NCBI RefSeq assembly: GCF_047663525.1
Contig: NC_092600.1
Location: 5,948,001 to 6,012,000, forward strand
DNA length: 64,000 nucleotides
Direction: 5' to 3'
From: Anas platyrhynchos
Lineage: Eukaryota; Chordata; Aves; Anseriformes; Anatidae
Position 1 is the stretch's first letter; each line of letters begins with the position of its first letter. Below the pieces are notes generated by a model that worked only from the letters and a program-made list of their open reading frames with translations, was not told where the DNA came from and searched no databases. The position numbers were made by a program, and so were the translations under genes. Shown here piece by piece: positions 12,184-33,877 of this stretch.

Positions 12184-12458
12184 TCAAAAGTGTGCAAATG
12201 GGATACACTACGAGCACTTAATCCTGGTACACCTGATCCACAGCCCCCCCTGACAGCCCTTCTGTCTGCCCCCCACCCCCCGGTACTAAACGAAAGACCC
12301 GGGCTGCATCGACGGTAACGGTGACGCGGAGCTCAGCCTGCCCAGCGTCTGCAAGCAGGGAAAGAAGGCTGCTCTAGCTCACCCACAGCTCAACATACGG
12401 CACTACCATGGTAACTAGAAAATGACATTTACTTAAATGACAAGGGCGACACGATGTG

Positions 12459-15400
12459 CTAGGGGCTGCTGTGCTTTCCCGCGTGGGCACCCATCCTCTG
12501 GGGATCTTGGGACGGGTAGTGAATGGGGCCCGGAGCTCTCATGAAGGGAGGCGGCGGCCCCATGGCGTGGAACATGTGTGGTCCAAAACCTGCAGGAAGA
12601 GTTGTCGCGTTGAGACACAGCACGAGAGCAAACCCCACAAATGTCCCGCTGTTTGAAACTGCCGATGGAAACTGTTTAGCCACCAGCTGCAACTCAGAGA
12701 GGCGCCCAACTCCCACAGTTCCTCAAATTCCTTCCCTCTTCCCAGAGGAACGGGGAGCAATCCTTACCCAACACATTCCTAGTCACAGATATGAGCTGGT
12801 GGGGGACTGGCACGGGTGACTATCTAAATGCTTTATGGGATTTATGGGATGCCAATCTAAATGCTTTCTGCCCAACTGTGGAGCAACCAAAGAGTCTGAC
12901 ATCCCACAAAAAGCCCTCCAGACAGATGCATGTGCACAACCACAGGCTTGTGTTCAACCAGCTGTGGAAATACCCCCTGAAGTTCAGGTCAGTGCAGCGT
13001 TTACACAGCCAGCAAATGCCCCAGGCAGGTGTGAATACCCATACCAGGGATCTGTAACGTGCCTGAAAACTTGCAGGTGATTACCTACCACAACAGGCAG
13101 CTCAGTTTAATCAAACTGTGCTGACAGCTCCTTTTATGGCATTGTTTCAGCCTGTATCATCAGGAAAAGCAGGGATGCCTCACTGCTGCAGTTAGGCTGA
13201 GCAAGGAGGAGCAGACCTCCAGCCCGCTGTGCTGGAACACCAATTTAGAAACCCTCATCAAAGAGGAAAAACAAGTACCTGGAGGTGGTGGCGGAGCAAT
13301 GCCAGGAGGTGGTGGCAAGGCAATGTTCACCACAGCTGGAGGGCCACTTGGAGGTAGGTTGAAGTAATTTGCAGAAGCCTCCTCTTCTGCAGCTGGAGGA
13401 GGTGGGAGAGCTGCAGGAAAAAAAAAACAACAAACACATACTGTGGTTATGGAAAACCTCATCTCTCCATCAAGAAATGCAGGCACATCTGCCTCCGAGG
13501 AGGAGGCACAACCAATTCCTCCACAAGGGCAAACTGCTGCTGCTGCCACACGTTCGAGGTGGAGCAAGGAACAGAACTGCACCAACCCCCTGAACACTCC
13601 CCACTTTACTCCAGCAGAAACCAGCTTTGCTTTTTCCTTCACACAACACTCAATGAATTACAAAAACGTGAACAGCGTGGGTTGCCAGTATCTTGGACCT
13701 GAGTAACGTTAATTAATGCAGCCTTAACTTTTCACTCATCACATGACAACCTCTCTTTCCAGCAAGAATTTGCTTCTAGACAAAGTTCGTTTCCCGTGCC
13801 AGGTTTTATCTGCTGCAAACCCACAGTCAGTGACTGCTCTGGGCTCACGAGTGCCTCTAGTGTCCTGACTTTAAAATGTTCTCAGAGGCTGAACACCAGC
13901 CTTTCTCATGGAAGCAGGTCAGCATGAAACGTTTCAGCGATGAAAACCACTCCCTTACCTCCGGGAAGTCCTGGAACTGGTTCCAGCTTTATCCCAGATT
14001 CTGTGGTACCTTCTTTGTCCTTCTCTTTTCCTCTTGCTGCCTGAGACCTAAAGAACAGACAAAAATTTGAGAAAAAGGATAAGAAAAGGCAGGATAAGCA
14101 GATATTTATACTGTAGTGGTTCCACATTATCTAATCTGGATCCATTTCTTCAGGCCAAGGACGAAAACCTCATTCCCAAAGATGGCTGATACAAAGTATG
14201 CAAATAACGTTCACAAGGCCTGGAGTAGAAGCAGAACTGTGAAACTCATCCAATGCCCTCAGCCAACGCAACCCTTACACAGTTTGTGTCATACCCAACA
14301 CAGATCCCACTACTGAAAGAAAAACAGACTGCAAGAGAACCCCAACTGTGTATCAGCTCAGCGCCTACTTCAGCTTAACGTCCAACCCAGCTCCTCAGGG
14401 CTGCATAAACTGAACAAAGACCCACAAAAAATGAATTCCGTTTAAGAATCGAGCCCCTGAAGACAGTGCTCACAAGGCATCTGAGAAAGAGGTAACGAGT
14501 GTGCACACCTCCCACCCCACTCACCTTCCCCATTTGACATTGAGCCTGCGGCCGTTGACGATGAGCTTGTTGAAGGATTTCTCAGCAGCCACTTCTGCAG
14601 CTTGCCGGGTGGCAAACTGGATGAAAGCACACTGCTGCCTCTGCACCACAGTTATCGTCCGAATTTCCCCAAACTGGTAGAAGTGATTTCTGCGTGGAAA
14701 AACATGCATGTGAAATCCTGTTCCTCCTAGCTGCAGGGTAAGGTTTTGTGTGATGAAATCGATATGATCACATCCTTTCTTTTTCTCCATCACCACTTCT
14801 GAACAACCACTACTAATCAAGTCTCTTGGCTCCTGTGTGTCATTATGGAGCAATAAAATCACTGCAGCAGCTTTTCTCAGCGGTTGGCTAGGCAGAAGGT
14901 ATGGGGCCTTGTTGTAAAGCATAACAGTACCCCCAAGAGCTCAGAAGAATGACTCATCGTTAAGATTTCTCTCTTAATCAAAGCATTTTGAAGCACGCCT
15001 GTTTATCTGTTCTCCAACAAGCTGGTACTCCTCTCTACTTGCCCACCAACCAGTTCCCCATTAAGGAACACTGAAAGCCAGTGTTGTTTTTGTTTTTTTT
15101 CCTTGCAAGACAGATTCCCTCCCTTGAAGATGAGCAGCAGCCAAAGCATCAAATACAAAGGCAACACAGCTGCACCAACACACCTGAGATCTGATTCAGT
15201 GATGGTATCTCCGAGCCCTCCGACATACAGCGTAGTGATGGTCTTGTCATCAGGAGGGTCCAGTCGAGGCATGGTCGATGCTCGTTTCAGAAGCTTATCA
15301 GCCACGGGATCGTTAATTCCATAGTAACGATCTTTGATGTTCTGATCAGCCAGAGGATCATCTGGATCTGTAGGCTTCTCGTGCCTAAGGTTCAGCAAAC

Positions 15401-18400
15401 AAAGCATTTTGTAACACCTGTCACAGCTGCATCAGGTTGAAGTGACTACAACTGCTCCTTTCCCCTCTAAAGAAAGTCTGGTTTATAACCTTGTTGACAT
15501 AAACAGGCCAAAATGCAACAAAAAGCCCCAAGAGCTTAGACTGCAGCTAACAACACGCTGCAGGCAGGACCGCCTTCAGCTCTGAATGAATGGCACTTCT
15601 GAGAGCCGAGCATTCAGTACCACAAAACACAAGAGCTGGATTTCAAACGGCCTCTTGTTCAAACACAAAGACCTCTGACGGAGGGGACTGATGCCACGAA
15701 GGGACGAAATGAACTACGCAGAAGAGCTGCAGTCACTGCTTTGGCCAAACACTACAAAACCACGCAGCAAATGCCTCACCACCGAGCCTGTCACAACAAA
15801 GATCCATTCAGTGGTGCTGCACGCCAGCTCCTTCAGGTTTCACACTGACCCCAATAATCACTGCATTGTGTCCTCTACCCACTGCAACATTTCCTGCTCC
15901 TCAGTCCCTAGGGGAAGATGTATCTGGCCACAGGGAACACATTTAACTGTTTGAAATGTACGTGTACCTGTAAGGACACTCTTCTCCTCGCTTGCATTCT
16001 CCTTTAACCCAGAAGGAGCAGATGTGAGGACGGTTACGTTTGTAGTACGGCGTGGTCCGTGCCAGCTTCAGCAGCATGTCACTGGTGGAAGTCGCTTTTC
16101 CTAGCGCGCCCACTGGTCTGGTGCCATCAGAGTTGGCTATCTACGCAGAAGTTAAAAGACAAATACTGTATAATATAAAAACATCAGAAATAATGCACAG
16201 AATCAAAGGAAGAACGTGATTTTAAGGTGACTCGGTTAATTCTTTTTCAGAGAAAGCGCATTTGGCCCCTTCCCTCCCTCGTACACATCCACACAAACAG
16301 AATGTGATTAAACCACACTTTCATACCTCCCGTTCCATGTTCTGGGTGTAATACTCTTTATTGACATCAGATTTAGGCATTTCATCCTTAAGGGAGAGTC
16401 CTGCATCTCGGACTTGGATTGGCAAACCTAGAATTAAACAAGCAAAAAATCCCTATGAAGCAGAAACCGAAAGAACAAAAAATAGCTCCTACATCCTGCA
16501 TCAGCCAAAGATAACTTATCTACTGCCCAGGTACACCAAGCTGTCCCTGAACCTTGGAAGAGATCTGATCATCAAGACTTGTTCTTCTCAAAGTCTGTCT
16601 GCAGACAACCACACCAACTTCATGCACACATTTAAAGCCATTTCACCAGCTTTCATTTCAGAGGCAAGCAGAACTGCTGCTTCTCTTAGTTAATGCTTTT
16701 TGGTACTCACCATACTCCAGGTCAAGCAGGCAGGTCTGACAGACATTCTTCAGCTTGCTGCACGTCTGGCACACTTCTGTTTTCTTGAAGCGCATGCGAA
16801 CACCAGGGCACCAGCGGAACACTGTGAAGGGCCTGGCACAAATCTGAGAGACAGAAAGCAGAGAACTGAATCCCAAAGCACTGAACTTACCATTCAGGGT
16901 CTTGCATTATTAAAGATAAATTGGCAGTTATTTGTAAATTGAACAGTCAATAGAATAGCAGCAAGCCCAGGGAGAGGTTATGGGACTTTTGGTCCAGATA
17001 AAAGCCACTGCCCTCTATGTTATCTGCAAGAAAGATGCATCTGCAGCTGATGAACGTGCAATCTGAGGAAGGAAAGCACGATTTCTTCTCAAACCTTCTC
17101 CCCACCTCAGGTGACAACTGACAAAAGAAGCAGGGATGGACCTTAACTTCCATCAAGCCACAACAACTTTAAATATTTCCACCCCTCTCAGAAATAAACC
17201 TGGGTTATTTTTAACAGTAATCTCTAGCTGGCCAAGAATGACATGTTCACAGCAAACCCTGAACTCCAGTTATTTATGCACCACTTAACAATGAAAAGAA
17301 ACTTGCAACAGAAAGTACTGAACATGTTGAATGCTGCAATACCTTTAAATAAAGTACAATGAGATTAGCAAAACCTAAAGATTCTGATAAACACGAGCAA
17401 ACCTGAGGTCTGTCTGACCAGTATTTTGACTGTTACAAGAACAGCCACGTAACAAAGCAGATTGTTGACTGACCTAAGATGTTATGCAGTTATGTATGCG
17501 TTAAGATGTTAACCCAGATAAGCACTTTCCTGAAGGCAGCAGGTATTTTATAAACATCACAACATATTGCTCCTAGACGTGCTTCAAAACACAACAAACA
17601 TACCTTGCATTCCTTTCCATACTTCTCTTTGGTCTGAAACATAATCAAAATCAAAAAAGAAAACGTGAAATATCATTAACTTGACCAAAAAAGACACAAA
17701 ACATCACAGTTACAGCACCGCGTCCTCTCCCTTACATGCTGCACCAAGGCTCACCCACCCCCGTGTTTCGTGCTTAAGTGGAATCTTCCTTGGATGGTGA
17801 ACAGGACAAAAATAATCCTAAGAAACTCTCAACCCATTTTAGAATCACTCGTTTAAACAGAGTATGACGCGCCTTGCTTCATGTACTAGGAGAGGTGCAA
17901 ATGAAATGGAATATTAATAGCTATTTTTAAACAAAGGTGATGATGTAATTATCTAAACCAAGTACACGAAAACAAACCACTTCTGAACCCTTGTTTCTAT
18001 CAGCAATAAAATTTTGTTTCTTAAAAACGCTGTAATAGCTCTCAGCAAAATTTGTGGAAAGGAAACAAGGAGAGAATCTAAACCCTCATCCTCAGTAACT
18101 GGCCTGAGCACAGAGAAAAGCGGCACAGCACAGCCTGACTCAGCCTGAACGGACAGAACCAAGGTCAACAAGGCTTTAAATGACTGCCAGGATGCCTCCC
18201 TAAGGCAGCCTTAGCGTACCTTCACGGGTACAAACCCTGCACATCACAAACTGTGCTCATCTATTCAACGTTCCTGCACACAATTTCCTGGTCCCAGAGC
18301 TTTGTTTTCTGCTGTTTCCTGCCACCTTCCTCCCCTTTTGCCTAGCTTATTCCTACATCCTGTGCCTACCACCGCGACATGACACATCAACAAAGGTATG

Positions 18401-19159
18401 AGCTAGATCCTGCTGTTCACAACCAGCTAATTGGGAGTGCAAACAGCTCAACCTCCTGTTTTCCAGCTTATTTTTGCTCTCAGAACCGCAGAGTCCCAGG
18501 GCAGACATCCGTGACCAGCCCAGCACAGGGCTGCTGTCACCAGGCACGTACCATGCGAATGTAGGGGTTCTCTCCAAGACATGTCTGGCACAGAATAGGG
18601 AAATCCTGAATCGAGCAGGAAGAAAGAAAACGTGGAATTAGCAACAAAATCACCGCCACAGGGCTTTAATCACCTCCTGTGCTCACACACCTGACTGCCA
18701 CCCACCTGAGCACTGGGAGGGCACCAAAAGGCCGCCCTCAGGCACAGCCCCGAGCCCCCACCCGAATCCCTCTGGTGAGAGGCTCACAGCAGGCTGGCTG
18801 CTCCTGGTTTTCCCCTTTTTCCCCCAATTTTTCCCCAAATTTTCCCCCTTCTTCTTTCTTTTTCCCCTTTTCCCCTGTCAGTGCCCGTCCAATTTTCCCC
18901 TTATTCCCTTTTTTCTCTTTTTTTTCCCTTTTCCCCTGTCAGTTCCCGTCCCTCCCTGTCTCTGCCCTCCCCCCCCCGCCGCCCCTCACCCCCACACCCC
19001 GGCCTCGGGCCTGCCCCACGCCCCCAGCCCCACCCCGGGCTGTCCGAACGAGCCCGTCCCCGTCCCCCCCTGTCCCCCCCGGTCCCCCCCCGTGGCGGCG
19101 CTCACGGCGTCCTCCCAGTTCTGCCGGTTGTAGGTGTTGGAGCCCAGCGACGTCGACAT
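12459..19159 (-). CDS. RBM22: Pre-mRNA-splicing factor RBM22
   Basis: Spliceosomal protein of the Bact/C complexes that contacts the U6 snRNA internal stem-loop and pre-mRNA near the catalytic core (metazoan counterpart of yeast Cwc2/Ecm2). Eleven exons, all GT-AG: 19159-19106, 18605-18552, 17633-17604, 16843-16711, 16427-16327, 16140-15968, 15384-15184, 14689-14525, 14047-13959, 13410-13279, 12589-12459. The sum is 1263 nt = 420 aa, equal to the human length as I recall it. N-terminal zinc-ribbon cysteines ([24 protein letters not shown]), a CCCH finger ([19 protein letters not shown], near residues 159-180), an RRM with RNP2 TLYVGGL and RNP1 QCAFIQFA, then a proline-rich tail ending [11 protein letters not shown]. 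The third exon is a 30-nt microexon ([10 protein letters not shown]). The largest introns (16844-17603, 17634-18551) hold nothing recognised. Confidence 0.98.
18800..19095. repeat. RBM22: Polypyrimidine/polypurine tract in RBM22 intron 1
   Basis: About 300 bp are nearly pure pyrimidine on the + strand (runs of TTTTCCCC), so the RBM22 non-template strand is G/A-rich. A roughly 60-bp block is duplicated: the sequence ending 'cccctgtcagtgcccgtcc' near 18875-18893 recurs near 18933-18952. It fills most of the first intron. Confidence 0.85.
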
Positions 19160-19193
19160 GGCGGCCCCCGCGCCGCTCCGCCTCAGGGGGAGG

Positions 19194-19214
19194 CGGAAGT
19201 GGCGTCACTTCCGG
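19194..19214 (-). promoter_or_regulatory. RBM22: RBM22 core promoter: inverted pair of ETS (GABP-type) sites
   Basis: CGGAAGT and ACTTCCG face each other around ggcgtc, 35-55 bp upstream of the RBM22 ATG. Two GGAAG cores in inverted orientation are typical of GABPA-driven housekeeping promoters. No TATA box is seen. Confidence 0.6.
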
Positions 19215-19228
19215 CGGCGCGGCGGGAG

Positions 19229-19405
19229 GGGCTGAACCATTGGGGCGAGGGGGACGGAACCATTGGGACGGGAGAGGGGGGGACGGACCCATTGGGATTG
19301 CGGACGAAACCATTTGGGCGGTGGGGGGGGGAGAGATGGGGACCGAACCATTGCGGAGGGAGGGGGGGAGCCCAGGGGGAATGAGGGGGGAGAAACCAAT
19401 GTGGA
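19229..19405 (-). repeat. Degenerate tandem array carrying repeated CCAAT boxes between RBM22 and DCTN4
   Basis: On the + strand, blocks of the form accattggg followed by G-rich spacer (ggacgga) recur about every 23-30 bp. Exact ATTGG cores are at 19239-19243, 19262-19266 and 19291-19295 (CCAATGG in the RBM22 direction), with degenerate copies near 19311 and 19347 and a forward CCAAT at 19396-19400. The array sits between the DCTN4 polyadenylation signals and the RBM22 ETS sites. Confidence 0.7.
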
Positions 19406-19434
19406 AGTGGGGGGGGCGCTGCCATTTTTATGCA

Positions 19435-19448
19435 TTTATTCCTTTATT
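19435..19448 (-). terminator. DCTN4: DCTN4 polyadenylation signals (two AATAAA on - strand)
   Basis: TTTATT occurs at 19435-19440 and 19443-19448 on the + strand, and once more at 19507-19512. Any of these would give DCTN4 a 3' UTR of about 1.4-1.5 kb, ending only 200-300 bp before the RBM22 start region. Confidence 0.6.
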
Positions 19449-20911
19449 TTAACGATAATTAGTGTTATTTGCGACGGACAGCACGGGAGGCCGAGAGGCA
19501 GGCGGCTTTATTACTACAGCAGTCAAGCAGGAGGGCAGGGGGGCGCTCACACAGGGACAGACAGACGGACACACAGCCCCCACACAGCCCCAGGAGGCAA
19601 TTTTGGGGTGTTTTGGGGGCAGTGGTTAATTAGTGTGGGTACAGGCAGGGAGTCCCGGCTGGCAGAGCCCCACATGAGCGTCTTTTGAGGAATTGAGCTG
19701 CAGGGGGCTGGCAGGGGGCCTGGCGCCCACCACCACCACAGCAAGGCCATGGGAAGGGGCCGTGAAGGCCAAGAGTGAAAATGGGAGTGAAAAGGAGGCT
19801 CCTGAGGAGGGATCTGCTCCTGGAGGCCCTGCCCGTGATCACTGCTCGCAGCAGGGACTGCGGCCAGGTCACACCGCAGAGATCTGTCCCCAAGGGTACA
19901 GGGTGCACTACTGACAGCACAACGCTCCTTCCTCCTCCACTCCCCTCCCACAACTGGAAAAAAAGACAAAGCACCAACCTGGCCAACCTCTGCAGCTCCT
20001 TTTTGTATCCTGGACCTAACTTGAACTCTCCACGTTTAAGTACTCTTCACTTGCTATCTTTTAACACACATCTATTAATACCAAGACTGCCAGGCAGCCT
20101 CTCAGGACCGCTGCTGCCTCCGCAAAGCAAGGCAGCAGGATCTGCTTTCCCAGCTCGTAATAATCTATCATGCTACCACAGCCAGCTCGCAACACAACGG
20201 GCTCACAGCGCAGTTGGTCACCACTCAAATCCACGAACACTACAGTACACTACACTGGGAGTTTAAGGGCAAACCGACCATCTCCTTTGTGAAAAGACGC
20301 AGCACCCCGGCTAAGGAAGCTACATGTGCCAGGGGCTTTTCACGAAAATAAAAGGGTTTCGTGTCCGAGTGCTCCACGGTTACTTGAGGTATCCTACAAG
20401 GAAGCAGAAAAAAGAGAAGAAAGCAGCATGCTGCTGGCAACAGACCTGCCAGAACGCAGCAGACCTTGCCACCTCCTAAAATACTTGTTCGAGAAGGGCG
20501 TAATTCTGTGTGAGATGAGACATTCACTATCAGGTACGTAACATTAGGTTTGCAGGCTGAAAAAAAAAAACAATACAGGTTCTTTTTTTTTTGTTGACAC
20601 AGCCAAATTCAGCCAGGAGTAGTGCAAACCTGGAGAAAGCTAGCTCGATCTGCGTGCTGACACACGTGCTGCAAGTTAAACTAGCCTGTGGCAGTGTAGG
20701 GAAGCAGAGCGTTAGTGGGCACTACGATAAGAGGAGAACAAACCATCCCGAAGCACAGCACCCCCACCCCGCAGCCTCCTCCTCGTGGCCTGGCTGGGGT
20801 GCGTGGCGCACACCCACACAGCAGAGGAGCTGACAGAAGGTTTCACCAGGGCGCACTCGTTCACCGACAGTCCGTCCTGCGGCCAGCCACTGGGACACAA
20901 TTCAGGAGCTT

Positions 20912-30855
<9,944 letters not shown>

Positions 30856-30894
30856 CTTGCCGGGGGAGCTGCGGCCGCCGCCGCGCCGCCGCGC

Positions 30895-30902
30895 TGACGT
30901 CA
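30895..30902 (-). promoter_or_regulatory. DCTN4: Consensus CRE in the DCTN4 promoter
   Basis: Perfect TGACGTCA palindrome 40 bp upstream of the DCTN4 ATG in a CpG-rich promoter. A YY1-like AAGATGGCG overlaps the start codon, and a Sp1-type ccccgccccc follows at about 30934. This is a TATA-less housekeeping promoter. Confidence 0.6.
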
Positions 30903-31015
30903 CCGCGCAGCGCGCGGGAGGGACACGTCATCGCCCCGCCCCCTTCTGGGGGGGGGTGGAGGCCACGTGATCAGTGGGGTTAACCCCTGCGGTGCCGCGG
31001 GGGAGTGGGGGGGTG

Positions 31016-31545
31016 TGCAAGGGGTGTGCAAGGGGTTGTGCAATGCACAATGGTTTAGGCAAGGGTCTGTGCAGTGTGCAATGGTTTATGCACGAGTTTG
31101 TGCAGTGTGCACAGATTTATGCAAAATGCAAGGGTTTGTGCAAGGCTCTGTGCAATGCACAATGGTTTATGCAAGAGTCTGTGCAGCGTGCAAGGGGCTG
31201 TGCATGCGTTTATGCAGTGTGCAAGGGTTTGTGCAAGGGTCTGAGCAGCGTGCAATGGTTTATGCAACGGTTTGAGCAATGTGCAAGGGTTTGTGCAAGG
31301 GTATATGCAGTGTGCAATGGTCTGTGCACGGCTTTATGCAGTGTGCAAGGGTTTATGCAAGGGTCTGTGCAATGCACAGTGATTTAGGCAAGAGTCTGTG
31401 CAGCGTGCAAGGGACTGCACAGATTTATGCAGCATGCAAGGGTCTGTGCAAGGGTCTGTGCAATGCACAATGAGTTAGGCAAGGGTTTGTGCAGTGTCCA
31501 ATGGTTTATGCAAGGCTCTGTGCAGCGTGCAGTGGCCGTGCATCA
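31016..31545. repeat. 33-bp minisatellite built of 11-bp subunits
   Basis: About 16 imperfect copies of a unit of the form gtgcaatggtt / tatgcaagggt / ctgtgcagcgt. Each third is an 11-bp variant of the same TGCAAGGGT-like motif, so this is a higher-order repeat. Its unit length is a multiple of three and lacks stops, which produces long meaningless open frames. It begins about 115 bp upstream of the DCTN4 CRE. Confidence 0.92.
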
Positions 31546-32044
31546 CCTGCGTGCCCCCCGCAGCGTTGCAGTGGCCGTGCAGTGCTGTCAGGCGTGCGCC
31601 TGCCCGAGCAGGACGTGGTGGCACAGGGCACACCCTGACAGCAGGGTCCCCACCTACCCTGTGGGTGCTGTGGGGCGCAGCAGTGCCCAAACCAAACCAC
31701 ACCAAGCGACCCAGCAGCAGCCCCGTGCCGTGGGATCCACCAAAACCCCCCCACAGAGTGCTCAGAGGGCACAAGGTGCATCAGGACTCGGGTCCTGGCA
31801 ATGCCACCGAGGCTTCCCATGGGGTGTCCTGCAGCGTGTGCCCCCCCCCAGCCCCGTCCCCAGCCCCTGTCTCTGGGTGCAGCCCCGGAGGGAAGCGGCG
31901 AGGCTTCCTCTGCGTGCTGATAACCCCGGGCAGCGTCATCTGACGGCAGCAGCCAGCCCCAGGCAGGCTCCGTGCCCTCCTGCCCCGCTGCCGAGTGCTC
32001 GTGGGCCTCTCCTGCTGCTGGTACCGTGCTTGGCCCTACAGTTG

Positions 32045-32515
32045 TACCCGCGTCTGTCCCCACACCTGTCCCCATACCTGTCCCTACGTCTGTCCCCATA
32101 TCTGTCCTTCTGTTTGTCCCCACATCTGACCTCGTGTCTGTCCCTATATCTGTCCCCACGTCTGTCCCTCTGTCTAGCCTTGTGTTTGTCCCCATATCTG
32201 TCCCCGTGTGTCTCCCCATATCTATCCCCACACCTGTCCCTACGTCTGTCCCCGTATCTGTCCTTCTGTTTGTCCCCATAGCTGTCCCCACATCTGTCCC
32301 TGTGTCTATCCTTGTGTTTGTCCCCATATCTGTCCCTGTATCTATCCCCACGTCTGTCCCTGTGTCCGTCCCCATACCTGTCCCTACATCTGTCCTTCTG
32401 TCTGTCCCCATACCTGTCCCTGTGTCTGTCCCTGTGTCCATCCCCATACCTGTCCCCACGTCTGTCCCCGTGTCTGTCCCCCTATCTGTCCCTGTGTCCA
32501 TCCCCTATCCATCCC
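32045..32515. repeat. 12-bp C-rich minisatellite
   Basis: Around 39 head-to-tail copies of a dodecamer of the type ctgtccccatac, with drift at the last four bases (acgt, atat, gtgt, tctg). The - strand is G-rich with regular GGGGACAG units. No coding meaning is inferred from the open frames across it. Confidence 0.92.
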
Positions 32516-32689
32516 CACACCCCCCCCGTGCCCATTCCCGACCCCAGCCCCTCGTTTCCCCCCCCCTTGTCCCGGTTTCCCCCGGCCCCCCCCGTGCTCC
32601 CCCTTCCCCTCCTCTCCTCCCAGCCCTGCCCTCCCTCGCCCGGCCCCATCCCTTCCCCTTTCCCTTCCCCTCCCCGCCCCGTCCCTCCC

Positions 32690-32758
32690 CCTGCAGCCGC
32701 CCCGGGACCGGGTTGTGGGATCGGGGCAGGACGGGGACGCGATCGCTCCCCGCCGCAG
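32690..32758 (+). other. SMIM3: Candidate non-coding first exon of SMIM3
   Basis: A CpG-rich stretch ends in gccgcag|gtgagg, a strong donor at 32758/32759. The SMIM3 coding exon starts right after a CAG acceptor (33875), so an upstream non-coding exon is required. This is the best candidate seen; the 5' limit is a guess. Confidence 0.4.
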
Positions 32759-32934
32759 GTGAGGGTCGGGCACCGGGGGGGGGGGCTTCGGGGATCGTCC
32801 CCACGGGGTCTCGGGGCTGCCCGGTGCTGCTGGCCCCAGCCCCAAAACGCGTGGCCCCCGGGGCACCCCCGGCACGGAGAGGGAGGGTCCGGGGGGGTTC
32901 TCCCTGTCTGTGGGGGGGGGAAGCACCCCAAGGG

Positions 32935-33375
32935 GGTCGGGGTGGGGTGGATGGGGTTGGGATGGTGCTGGGACTGGGATGGGGCTGGGATGGGATAGAT
33001 GGGGCTGAGATGGGTGCTGGGATGGTGCTGGAATGGGGTTGGGATGGGTGCTGGGATGGGATGGATGGGGTTGGGGTGGGTGCTGGGACTGGGATGGGTG
33101 CTGGGATGGGGTGGATGGGACTGGGATGGATGGGACTGGGATAGGATGGATGGGTGCTGGGGCTGGGGTGGGTGGTACTGGGATAGGATGGATGGGGCTG
33201 GGATGGGATGGATGGGTTCTGGGATAAGATGGATGGGTGCTGGAATGGGTGCTGGGACTGGGATGGATGGTACTGGGAAGGGTGCTGGGGCTGGGCTGGG
33301 TGATGATGGTACTGGGATGGGTGCTGGTGGTGCTGGTGGTGGCACTGGGTGCTGGGGCTGTGGTGGACGGGTGCT
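32935..33375. repeat. G-rich minisatellite of TGGGATGG / TGCTGGGA units
   Basis: About 440 bp of intermixed short units (gggatggatgggg, tgctgggactgggatgg). The + strand is very G-rich with many GGG runs, so G-quadruplex formation is likely. On the model used here it lies in SMIM3 intron 1. Confidence 0.92.
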
Positions 33376-33877
33376 GGTGCTGGGAGCTCAGCCCCACACG
33401 TGCTTTGCACCCCAAGACCACCCCGATGCCCTCTGTGCCCTTATTCCATTAACGAGCCGTGCTAATTAGGCTGTGTGACTCAGTAGGGAGCCGCGGGAGG
33501 GGCCGGGAGGTGTGGGGGTGCCGTGCTGGGGGGGTTGGGACCCGTTGGGGTGCCCAAAGCAGCCGCTGCCCCCCGGGAACCTGCACTGCCCCCCCAGAGC
33601 CCGGGCACCCCGCTGCGGGGCTGGGCAGTGCCTGGGGGGAGCAGTGGGACGCCGCCTGCCTTCATCAGCTCCTCTAATTACAGCAGCAATTAGCAGGGAA
33701 CTTTTTTCTTTTTTTTCTTTTTGGCTTTCATCCAGCCGCATCAGAGCGCGCCATAAATCCTCCCTCAGCCTTCCCAGAGGAGCTTTGGCTTTGTGCTCTC
33801 CGAGGAGCCCAGGCTGGAGGCGATCTCCCCGGGGTGCTGAGCGCCCTACGGCTCGGGGCACCCCCCCTTCTTGCAGG

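Noticed and set aside
31055-31473. Cysteine-rich ORFs (QGLCKGLCNAQW-like) on both strands
   Set aside because: Pure translation of the 33-bp minisatellite; unit length divisible by three keeps all frames open.
31972-33144. 390-codon ORF of VPTSVPVSVP repeats and its antisense counterpart
   Set aside because: Translation of the 12-bp and G-rich minisatellites; no start context, no homology.
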